Assembly: GCF_009870125.1 (NCBI RefSeq)
Contig: NC_046683.1
Coordinates: 6,014,001-6,078,000, forward strand
Direction: 5' to 3'
Length of the DNA: 64,000 bases
DNA from: Drosophila pseudoobscura
Lineage: Eukaryota > Arthropoda > Insecta > Diptera > Drosophilidae
The translations under genes and the position numbers were made by a program. Under the pieces are notes generated by a model, which worked only from the letters and a program-made list of their open reading frames with translations, searched no databases and was not told the origin of the DNA. Below, piece after piece: positions 32,401-40,171 of the stretch (within the stretch, counting starts at the first letter, position 1; every line of letters starts with the position of its first letter).

Positions 32401-32991
32401 CAGCTCAGCGATACGCCTGAGGATGATTCCGACAACAACTTTATGGAATATTACGGTGAAGGTTCCCCAAAATACAGACCCAAACACACACTGTCCGGTG
32501 ACGAGCATGATGTGTTTTCCATGGCTAGTAGCAACTCGGTTTCGACTTCGATCACTGCGATGAGCGGAAACGAGCTGCGTGCCATGATCTGGGGCGAGAT
32601 GGAATTGCAGTCGGTGGATGTAGAAGAGAATGTGCCCATCTTTTTAGACCTGAGTCAACCCAGAGATGACGGAAATCAGGATATGAAGGAAACAATGTCC
32701 AAACATCCAAACATCGCTTCCCTCCCGAATTTGGCCATAGATGTTGATGCGCCCACCACTGAATCATTTAAGGGTTCGAAAACAGATGAGCTGCCACAAG
32801 TCGAGTGCAAAATGAGTATAGATGATTTAGTGAACTGCAAGGTCATCACTCCCATGATCATGAAGATACACAACAAGTATATGACCTCTATGCAGGATGC
32901 GATGCAGCTCATGAAGTATCTGGAGACGGTTCCGCGCCTTGTAGGTCAGATTTACAAGGACAACATCACGTTGGAAAAGGGGAAACTCTAA
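29434..32991 (+). CDS. Cluster gene A: intronless Gln/Pro/His/Lys-rich repeat protein, 1185 aa, apparent in-frame fusion
   Basis: I do not recognise this family. The frame is open for 1186 codons. The start ATG gives MKPVRSFLKVPDMNQRTSEE. There is no signal peptide or membrane segment, so an intracellular, largely disordered protein is likely. Order: a unique N-terminal part (1-529) with one SRDELRSMVRDE motif near 374; a module from FSDTPEDDS (530) to FKGSK (about 661) with SGNELRAMIWDE near 589; a Gln-rich part starting KPYHRSV; two full repeats (71 and 74 codons) plus a partial third; a second copy of the SDTPEDDS module (from 991); and a C-terminal tail of about 60 residues (MSIDDLVNCKVITPMIMK to LEKGKL) that looks helical. 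The half after residue 662 is nearly identical to gene B. The duplicated module and abrupt junction suggest two ancestral units fused in frame. It is antisense to Cngl if it lies in a Cngl intron. Confidence 0.85.
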   Translation: MKPVRSFLKVPDMNQRTSEEEEVSQQDERTARMMGGEMSTQAYLEELKWPMENLSMQQQQKPSVQDQTQARKRMCAHRSSCGMHRSYHPGDYLAKQPHQCQKYQKNIDRSPGKQQQPSQDSPTMTASSISSSSKAMDVLFRRPSRRNVSFLMENPEPSNTAVGQPSSCWSSTDEANFVENIDEPEQNFPQCNQSQKRAPISKTTDVLSPRPHHYSPQKPKMLYKNTDVIDFDNDLKGLDKKSSYKYMEYAPKLCQSLPHQTNQNIFHKHKQELYQMMSPSREKVGKQQAKHIQLSPPHQYSCILEPHKWGREIGGELLAKNSDILTSPSLSEISEKNCEDSTVKRKRYNKFGRCSDENGTNSTSTRSTVITVKSRDELRSMVRDELCALVQNEIEIHSVFGELSDTVVSHLKDYLCGQSTTDNVPPPKSQYKDSHCTNAPKNSAIDNVLDTKKQESYQTQKKASFGKGIPKDHTQRTSQDLIKEQTQKSYRRASYHKNQKQHSYRTFKLEAKQKQPPNQQLSYFPSFACFSDTPEDDSEESNFEVDKKTLNKLMEGSPKHKLKHTLSGDENDVFSISSSNSVSTSISAKSGNELRAMIWDEMELRSVDVEENVSIFLDLSQPTDDGNQDMKETMSKHPNIASLPNLAIDVDAPTTDSFKGSKPYHRSVLVKRSSDQADFAPQQQQQDDRNHPQQSKTYRKNYQSSASQQQVQKNKDRYPRPSPTSFQHHSEEQYPKTTYHNSPNQHQNPQEQRQHSQQPYDDQTEENPVKMMQYKQQTKYQNHKTTKKHSHGNRHSENQTEDDRQNPSKMMQQNLQTEYEKAPKKEPYEDHPQQPTPDQFKQKPPEKYRVSPYHNSTEKHSHGSPQNMQHYSNDEQPLKNPNRLMQQNLPTEYQKAPKKDPYEDHPQQPTPDQFKQKPPEKYRVSPYHNSTEKHSHGSSQNMQHSSRKVYDEQPPKSPDKMSQQNLPKEYQKAPKKDPSEDHPQKPCQDQLSDTPEDDSDNNFMEYYGEGSPKYRPKHTLSGDEHDVFSMASSNSVSTSITAMSGNELRAMIWGEMELQSVDVEENVPIFLDLSQPRDDGNQDMKETMSKHPNIASLPNLAIDVDAPTTESFKGSKTDELPQVECKMSIDDLVNCKVITPMIMKIHNKYMTSMQDAMQLMKYLETVPRLVGQIYKDNITLEKGKL
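31021..31419 (+). repeat. First copy of the SDTPEDDS-FKGSK module in gene A
   Basis: This coding module (residues 530-662) is repeated at 32404-32780 in gene A and at 35308-35684 in gene B. This copy is the most diverged (EESNFEVDKKTLNKLMEGSP, against DNNFMEYYGEGSP in the other two) and lacks the C-terminal tail that follows them. Confidence 0.8.
31792..32403 (+). repeat. Coding repeats of gene A (units of 213, 222 and a partial 177 bp)
   Basis: Units begin at 31792, 32005 and 32227 with (K/E)KHSHG and run through QQNLxxEYxKAPKK, YEDHPQQPTPDQFKQKPPE and YRVSPYHNST. The last is cut short and passes into SDTPEDDS. All length differences are multiples of three. Confidence 0.9.
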
Positions 32992-33054
32992 AAATGTTGA
33001 AAGTCACTTTGGATTCAATGATACCTCTTTATATATTTTATAATTATTGTATTA

Positions 33055-33060
33055 AATAAA
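33055..33060 (+). terminator. Polyadenylation signal of gene A
   Basis: AATAAA lies 64 bp after the stop codon. The same signal occurs at the same relative place after gene B, which supports both being transcribed genes. Confidence 0.6.
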
Positions 33061-33529
33061 ACAAATTGCACAAAACCATGTAGAAATCTCTTTAAATGTA
33101 TACTTATGTCAATCAATATTATAGCTGGAATGAACCAATCCAACTCCCGCTCACTCTCTCTTTCTCTCTCTGTCACAGTATTCCTCGCGCATTGTGCGAC
33201 CTCTGGCGGTGGGGAGAAAGATATAGCGGCTGGTGTTGGTAGGAAAAGGGTGAGAGACAGACAGATGTAGCGTAATAAGAAACAGCAGCAGAAAAATGGA
33301 GACAGATAAAATATTCAAAAATTCGAATCAAATCGGCCATTAGGTGGAAAAGGGACAATCGAAATGCCAATTGAGGGAGATCGCCCCTCCCTACTTTAAC
33401 GCACAAATAAAGTCGTTCCTGACTGCTGCTTCTCACAACGTTTCCACTCATTTTGAAAATAAGAATAAAAACCCTACCACACAATACTTGACTTTTCTTG
33501 TATCATATTCATTTTCATGCTTTCATTTT

Positions 33530-33606
33530 TAGCAAGCAAAGTAATCTTGCTATTAAAGTCATCCCTGAATGGGTAAAATCTCGTCATACGAGTGTACTGA
33601 ACAAAC
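33530..33606 (+). promoter_or_regulatory. Upstream block of cluster gene B
   Basis: It is homologous to 29250-29328, with TATTAAAGTCATCCCTGAAT and CATACGAGTGTACTGAACAA. It lies 40-116 bp before the gene B start codon. Confidence 0.5.
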
Positions 33607-33645
33607 ATTTGAAAACAAATTGAAACAGCAATAATTTCCGCTCGC

Positions 33646-35895
33646 TTGATGGATACACAAGATCACAAGTGTTGCTCAAGCGATGGCAAAAGAGAAGAAA
33701 CAAGTCACAGAATTCGCTACCTATTAGAGGATGAGATGCCGCAACAGAGCAAGAAGAAGCTATGGAAGGAAGTCCGTCAGATTATTTCTCCTACCGATCT
33801 AAGAACATTGAAATGGCTTACGGAGAAAACTCCAATCCAGGAGAAGACACAGAAACCATATCACAGATCTGTCTCAGTGCAGCGTTCCAGTGATCAAGCC
33901 GATTTTGCACCACAACAGCAGCAGCAGGACGATCGGAATCATCCTCAACAGTCGAAGACGTATCGCAAGAATTATCAGAGCTCCGCCAAGCAGCAGCAGG
34001 TGCAAAAGAATAAGGATCGGTATCCAAGACCTTCTCCGACGTCCTTTCAGCATCATTCAGAAGAGCAGTACCCAAAGACTACGTATAATAATTCTCCAAA
34101 TCAGCATCAAAATCCTTCTCAAGAGCAGCGGCAGCATTCACAACAGCCGTACGATGATCAGACTGAAGAGAATCCTGTCAAGATGATGCAGTACAAACAG
34201 CAGACGAAATACCAGAATCATAAAACTACAAAGAAGCATTCGCATGGGAATCGTCACTCGGAAAACCAGACAGAGGATGATCGCCAGAACCCCTCCAAGA
34301 TGATGCAGCAAAATCTGCAGACAGAATACGAGAAAGCCCCTAAGATGGATCCGTATGAGGATCAGCAGCCGACTCCTGATCAGTTCAAGCAGAAACCACC
34401 GGAGCAGTATCGAGTATCTGCGTACCACAAATCTACAGAGAAGCATTCGCATGGAAGCTCTCAGAATATGCAGCACTATTCAAGAAAGGTTTATGATGAG
34501 CAGCCTCCTAAAAGTCCTGACAAGATGATGCAGCAAAATCTGCAGACGGAATACCAGAAAGCCCTTAAGAAGGAGCCTTATGAGGATCATCCTCAGCAGC
34601 CGACTCCTGATCAGTTCAAGCAGAAACCACCGGAGCAGTATCGAGTATCTCCGTCCCACAAATCTACAGAGAAGCATTCGCATGGAAGCTCTCAGAATAT
34701 GCAGCACTATTCAAGAAAGGTTTATGATGAGCAGCCTCCTAAAAGTCCTGACAAGATGATGCAGCAAAATCTGCAGACGGAATACCAGAAAGCCCTTAAG
34801 AAGGAGCCTTATGAGGATCATCCTCAGCAGCCGACTCCTGATCAGTTCAAGCAGAAACCACCGGAGCAGTATCGAGTATCTCCGTCCCACAAATCTACAG
34901 AGAAGCATTCGCATGGAAGCTCTCAGAATATGCAGCACTATTCAAGAAAGGTTTATGATGAGCAGCCTCCTAAAAGTCCTGACAAGATGATGCAGCAAAA
35001 TCTGCCGACGGAATACCAGAAAGCCCCTAAGAAGGAGCCTTATGAGGATCATCCTCAGCAGCCGACTCCTGATCAGTTCAAGCAGAAACCACCGGAGCAG
35101 TATCGAGTATCTGCGTACCACAAATCTACAGAGAAGCATTCGCATGGAAGCTCTCAGAATATGCAGCACTATTCAAGAAAGGTTTATGATGAGCAGCCTC
35201 CTAAAAGTCCTGACAAGATGATGCAGCAAAATCTGCCGAAGGAATACCAGAAAGCCCCTAAGAAGGATCCGTATGAGGATCATCCTCAGAAGCCGTGTCA
35301 AGATCTGCTCAGCGATGCGCCTGAGGATGATTCCGACAACAACTTTATGGAATATTACGGTGAAGGTTCCCCAAAGTACAGAGCCAAACACACACTGTCC
35401 GGTGACGAGCATGATGTGTTTTCCATGGCTAGTAGCAACTCGGTTTCGACTTCGATCAGTGCGATGAGCGGGAACGAGTTGCGTGCCATGATCTGGGACG
35501 AGATGGAATTGCAGTCGGTGGATGTAGAAGAGAATGTGCCCATCTTTTTAGAATTGAGTCAACCCAGAGATGACGGAAATCAGGATATGAAGGAAACAAT
35601 GTCCAAACATCCAAACATCGCTTCCCTCCCGAATTTGGCCATAGATGTTGATGCGCCCACCACTGAATCATTTAAGGGTTCGAAAACAGATGAGCTGCCA
35701 CAAGTCGAGTGCAAAATGAGTATAGATGATTTAGTGAACTGCAAGGTCATCACTCCCATGATCATGAAGATACACAACAAGTATATGACCTCTATGCAGG
35801 ATGCGATGCAGCTCATGAAGTATCTGGAGACGGTGCCGCGCCTTGTAGGTCAGATTTACAAGGACAACATCACGTTGGAAAAGAGGAAACTCTAA
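33646..35895 (+). CDS. Cluster gene B: intronless Gln/Pro/His/Lys-rich repeat protein, 749 aa
   Basis: Same unrecognised family as gene A. The start ATG gives MMDTQDHKCCSSDGKREETS. Residues 1-67 are distinct from gene A, apart from a faint match (LKWLTEK against LKWPMEN). From KPYHRSV on, the protein follows gene A closely: a Gln-rich segment (QQQQQDDRNHPQQSK), a 69-codon degenerate repeat, three 77-codon repeats and a partial fourth, the SDAPEDDS to FKGSK module with SGNELRAMIWDE near residue 607, and the C-terminal tail ending LEKRKL. It has no cysteine-rich, membrane or signal features and is probably disordered apart from the tail. Differences from gene A in the shared part are in-frame indels and scattered substitutions, as expected of a translated gene. 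AATAAA lies 64 bp past the stop. Confidence 0.85.
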   Translation: MMDTQDHKCCSSDGKREETSHRIRYLLEDEMPQQSKKKLWKEVRQIISPTDLRTLKWLTEKTPIQEKTQKPYHRSVSVQRSSDQADFAPQQQQQDDRNHPQQSKTYRKNYQSSAKQQQVQKNKDRYPRPSPTSFQHHSEEQYPKTTYNNSPNQHQNPSQEQRQHSQQPYDDQTEENPVKMMQYKQQTKYQNHKTTKKHSHGNRHSENQTEDDRQNPSKMMQQNLQTEYEKAPKMDPYEDQQPTPDQFKQKPPEQYRVSAYHKSTEKHSHGSSQNMQHYSRKVYDEQPPKSPDKMMQQNLQTEYQKALKKEPYEDHPQQPTPDQFKQKPPEQYRVSPSHKSTEKHSHGSSQNMQHYSRKVYDEQPPKSPDKMMQQNLQTEYQKALKKEPYEDHPQQPTPDQFKQKPPEQYRVSPSHKSTEKHSHGSSQNMQHYSRKVYDEQPPKSPDKMMQQNLPTEYQKAPKKEPYEDHPQQPTPDQFKQKPPEQYRVSAYHKSTEKHSHGSSQNMQHYSRKVYDEQPPKSPDKMMQQNLPKEYQKAPKKDPYEDHPQKPCQDLLSDAPEDDSDNNFMEYYGEGSPKYRAKHTLSGDEHDVFSMASSNSVSTSISAMSGNELRAMIWDEMELQSVDVEENVPIFLELSQPRDDGNQDMKETMSKHPNIASLPNLAIDVDAPTTESFKGSKTDELPQVECKMSIDDLVNCKVITPMIMKIHNKYMTSMQDAMQLMKYLETVPRLVGQIYKDNITLEKRKL
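34231..35307 (+). repeat. Coding tandem repeats of gene B, unit 231 bp (77 codons)
   Basis: A degenerate 207-bp unit starts at 34231. Full units start at 34438, 34669 and 34900, and a partial unit runs from 35131. The first two full units look identical by eye. The third differs at a few positions (NLPTEYQKAP against NLQTEYQKAL, SAYHKST against SPSHKST). Such uniformity points to recent expansion or gene conversion. Confidence 0.95.
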
Positions 35896-35958
35896 AAATG
35901 TTGAAAGTCACTTCGGATTCAATGATACCTCATTATATATTTTTTAATAATTCCATTA

Positions 35959-35964
35959 AATAAA
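35959..35964 (+). terminator. Polyadenylation signal of gene B
   Basis: AATAAA lies within a flank closely matching that of gene A, 64 bp after the stop codon. Confidence 0.6.
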
Positions 35965-36284
35965 ACAAATTGCACAAAACCATGTAGAAATCTCTTTAAA
36001 TTTATACTTATGCCAATTAAAGGAAAATATTGAGCGGTGTGCTGCTCTTCAGTCTTTCTTTTCAAAATATCGCCCCGCTCTCTGCCGCCTCCCTCACACG
36101 ATGATAATTTACAATATTGATGAAACGACAAAAGCAAAAATACAGAACCATAGAGCATGATCATATCTATTTCAGAATCTGGATGAAATCGAATCAATAT
36201 TATAGCTAGAATGAACCAATCCATTTGGCTGCTCAACAACCCGGGCACTCTCGCTCACTCTCTCTCTCTCTCTCTCTGTCACAG

Positions 36285-36420
36285 TATGAGGATCATCCTC
36301 AGAAGCCGACTCATGATCAGATCAAGCTGAAACCACCGGACGAGTATCAAGTATCTCCGTACAGCAATTCTACAAAGAAGCGATCGCATGAAAGTCCTCA
36401 GAATATGCAGCAGTCATCAA
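36285..36420 (+). pseudogene. Third copy fragment of the cluster gene family
   Basis: Frame-preserving remnant of part of one repeat unit: YEDHPQKPTHDQIKLKPPDE, then YQVSPYSNSTKKRSHESPQ. It matches the repeats of genes A and B with about one residue in four changed. It starts abruptly after a CT-rich tract ending GTCACAG, which resembles a splice acceptor, and stops abruptly at 36420. No start codon, C-terminal module or tail is present. Alternatively it could be an exon of an unseen transcript, since the frame stays open to 36590. Confidence 0.75.
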
Positions 36421-36578
36421 CGTTTTTCAATTTACAAACGAATTTCACACCCATGTATCGTTCTTCAAAAACAATACAAATTACTATTTTGGTTTTGTTA
36501 AAATTTTTCTTTATGCTCATAGCTACTACGCAAACGCATATATTTTGTTTAGTATCCGCACAAAAACTGCGCACTGTA

Positions 36579-36640
36579 CGGGAATTATAATTATGGAAGG
36601 ACGTTAATATTATTCCATGAAAAAACCATATACAAAAACT
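36579..36640 (+). repeat. Second copy of the cluster's upstream flank
   Basis: It matches 29161-29220 in the same orientation (GGGAATTATAATTATGGAAG at its left). No gene follows it, which suggests a further unit was lost or truncated here. Confidence 0.65.
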
Positions 36641-36959
36641 GTGCAAATAAATTGGGTAAAATATAAATATGCAAATTTGCACATCATTCATTATGGGAAA
36701 AAGTATGCAAATTTTACAAACGAGCACTACACCGATGAAAATATATATTCATTTTGCAGATGTATACGGGTATATGAATGGATACATTTTTTTTAGTGGA
36801 ATGTAAAGTTTGCTCAAAAGTAAAAGCCTGCAAGTAATTAAATTAATGGAGACATTGTACATGATTAATACAGATACTACATACGTATGGGGATAGAAAA
36901 ATACTCATAGATTCGACACCATTACCTGGGTAATTTAGCTTTTGCCTTCTTTATAAATA

Positions 36960-37440
36960 ATTTTATTTTAACCCAACCTGAAATTTGTCTCGGGAATAAT
37001 TGGTCAGGACAACAACACTTTTGGTTTTCGAGCAAACAGCTGACGCGGCCCGATTCGGTTATCGTTACATAGGATGTTACTCATGTTCGTCCTCTACGAT
37101 TCTGCGTTTTCAGTTTAGTTTCAGTAGTGTACCTTTGAAATTGTGGATGCCACAGATTTTCGCCCTTTGTGGAGGCGGAAGTTGGCGGGGCAAAGTTTTG
37201 AAATATTCTCGTAATAGTGACATATCACAGAAGCTCTTATAGTCTTGGAGCACTAGGCGCTAATAGGGACGGACAGACGGACGGACGGACAGACAGACAA
37301 GGCTCAATCGACTCGGCTATTGATGCTGATCAAAAATATATATACTTTATTCCTTCTGGACGTTGCACACATCCACTTTTACCACAAATCTAATATACCC
37401 CAATACTCATTTAGTGTAACGCGTATAAAAAGATGGAGAA
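36960..37440. mobile_element. Transposon-derived sequence, family not assigned
   Basis: The block includes ACAGATTTTCGCCCTTTGTG, a GACGGACAGACGGACGG run and TTGATGCTGATCAAAAATAT followed by ATATACTTTATTCC. I know this order of phrases as a dispersed Drosophila repeat. I suspect the 3' tail of a LOA-like non-LTR element, but I am not sure. It abuts the end of the tandem gene cluster. Confidence 0.5.
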
Positions 37441-40140
37441 TTCACGTCTGCGAAAATTCAAATAAACGAGGAAAACATAGTATATAGAATAGCTTGGTCC
37501 AAATCAGTGGTGGAATCTTCAATGGGAAAAATCTCTGCATTCACTTGACCTAAAAAAAAGTTCGTAATAAAGTTACAACCGCCGCCTTTTTCTAAAGTCG
37601 CTAGTCAATTGCGATTTCAGTTGGCAAAGAATCTGGCCCACAGTATTCGAGATTCACCCAGATACTCATACAATTGTCCTTGGCTTTCTGTTGCCTACTC
37701 GTTGCGTGTTCCTTTTCGCAGTTTTCTTTTCTTTTTGTTTTGTATGGGAATCCCTTATCAACGATTATGTCAAATGTTTGGCCACTAAGTAGCCAAACTG
37801 TTGTCCACTAGGCCCCTCCTTTGTCCTTTTTGCCGCTGCCGCTGTCACTCAGTCTCAGTCGCATTCTCAGTCCATGTCTTTCGCTTCCCCGTTCCCCATT
37901 CTGGTGCGGCTTGTGATTGCTTTTCCGTTTGGCGTTGTCTCAAGACCGCAACAAGGAGCAGACAGGCCAGGCCGACAAGCTACAGTAGGTCCGGAGAGGC
38001 AACAAAGAAATCCTGTAGTATGTTATGAATATGAAGTTATGTACACAGAGAGGACGCCTCTCTGGCTAAGCCAAATGTTGCCATTGCTCATGCATATAGC
38101 CCGACTTAAGTGATTCTGGATGAGGGATGGGCAATGGTGATGGTGATGCCCATGCTGAAGCTGATGGTTGATTTTGGTTGAAACGGGGGCGACTGGGAGC
38201 GGAGTAGGTCAAGCAGCTGCTGCTACTGCTGTCCCCCTGGCTGTCTCATGTAAATTTTGTAAACTGAGCCGAAGCATAAATTAGGATGAAACACGATTTG
38301 CATGAAAGAGCATCACCATCACCGCAGTGACAAGGATGAGCCTCTCAATAACTACCTCCCAGTGCCTCTGAAGTTTCCTCCCATGGCCTCCACTTTCCCC
38401 TCCTTCCGAGTCTCTTTCCTTAGAGATTTCATGCAGAATCAACAGCCGTGGCCATACAAACGCCCTGGGGTCGTTTTTGCAAGATTGCCGACAAGGTGCT
38501 ACCCTCATTCTATTAGGGATGCTCGTGCTTCGGTACTGTTTGCACAACCTATCGTTTATCTATGCTAAATAGTACAAAATTCGAATTTTCGAAGACAAAA
38601 AATAAATAATTTATCGATCTAAAGACTTTCTGCTGAGCTTGCGTCGGTTATTCGACCAGACGCTCAAATGAAGGTATTTTGGCATAAATATGTATGCTGC
38701 GTCGGCGAAATTCTTACGGCTATGGGACTTTTTTTCATAAGAAAAAACTATCCCCGAAGATACAAAAGAAGAATATCGGTTTCAAACCCAAAAACATAAT
38801 CGATTGAAGGAATTTATCCGCTATAATCAATAGAATCGACTGAAAATAGACTTAATCAATGCTATTACCTTCAATAGACTGCAGGGAGAACACCTTGAAA
38901 CTCTTTTCATACTCTTAAGAGATACACTCATCTAGGCGCATTGCTTATTGTTGAATATTGAAGGGTCTAAGCTTAAGGATCATCGGATTTAAACAACGCT
39001 GAAAATGTACAAATCAAAAATAGCAAAAACCACAGAAAATGAAGATTTTGGTTAATGACAAAGAATCGCAGTGCTATGGGCGCTCAAAAGGAGGTTCGAT
39101 CAAAGTCATGTCACACCTGGTGGATAGCAGAGTATGCTCCTGTTCGTCTCACCCTTCCATGGGAATGGTTGGCCAATACCAGCTCGGGTACCCGAGACGG
39201 GGCTACCTTGATAATAAGACAGCATGTGGTAGGGCTTTCGTTATGCGTTTCGACTTTCGCCCGGTGCTGCTCGTTACGTGGATTGCCTCATGCATAAACA
39301 TGACACTTGGTAGTCAGGGAACCCTCTTTCCAGCCCTATCTTATACCCTATCCGAATCCGAATCCGACCCTATCCCCCAATCGCAGAGTCCCTTTCAAAG
39401 ATGAAGCAATTTGTGGGACTGTGATTTTGTATCAATTGCCAGGAGTGCTATGGGGGAATTGCTCATTCGCCGCATAAGCCGAGAGCGTAATACATTTTTC
39501 GAGGTGCCACATGGCACCTCTTAAACCGATTTATTTATCGCCTGCCTCCACAGCAGCCCATACGCACACATCACACACCCATAATAAAGGTCATATATCA
39601 GGTGGCTGGGGGGGGGGACAAGATCTTCCTGTTTGTCTTCGAATCGAATCGGGGATTGCCAGAAAGTGATTTATATAGGCAGAACGAACCCTTTGGAGAC
39701 GCCAGCCACTACAGCCTAGGGACTACAAACACACACTTGTATGGAAATAATCCAGAGACGTAGAGACCAGCGGAGGGTCGGAAAATTCAATTAAAAGAAA
39801 ACTGTTTTCCCAGCGAAAGGAATAATGCAATTACACCGAAACACACACGCACCCACAGAGATAGAGACACAGATACTGGCAGGTAGAAGAGCACGAGGAA
39901 CGGCACATGGGGGCACACAAGAAAAAGCTTATCCTGCAGCCAGTCCAAGCATAAAGCGTAACCAAGGGCAATAAAATTATTAAGCCACACGCAGACGAGG
40001 AGAATAAAGTGAACGCTGGGGAAATAAAAGCACACATCTTGGATGTGGAAACCTTTCGGGCTGGGCTGCCTTCTGCATGAAACATGATGCAATGAACGCA
40101 ATCACAAGGCATTATCATCATCTATACCCCCATGGCATCT

Positions 40141-40171
<31 letters not shown>

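Larger units (their letters stand above)
32992..33645 (+). other. Spacer between cluster genes A and B
   Basis: The first part (to about 33105) is the 3' flank of gene A and is nearly identical to the flank of gene B, including AATAAA at 33055-33060. A CT tract ending GTCACAGTA (to about 33181) is also repeated after gene B. The rest is non-coding, except for the upstream block of gene B at 33530-33606. Confidence 0.75.

Noticed and set aside
31699..35412. Series of 72-114-residue minus-strand ORFs beginning MLHILRASMRMLLC
   Set aside because: They are antisense shadows of the repeat units in genes A and B and recur with the repeat period.
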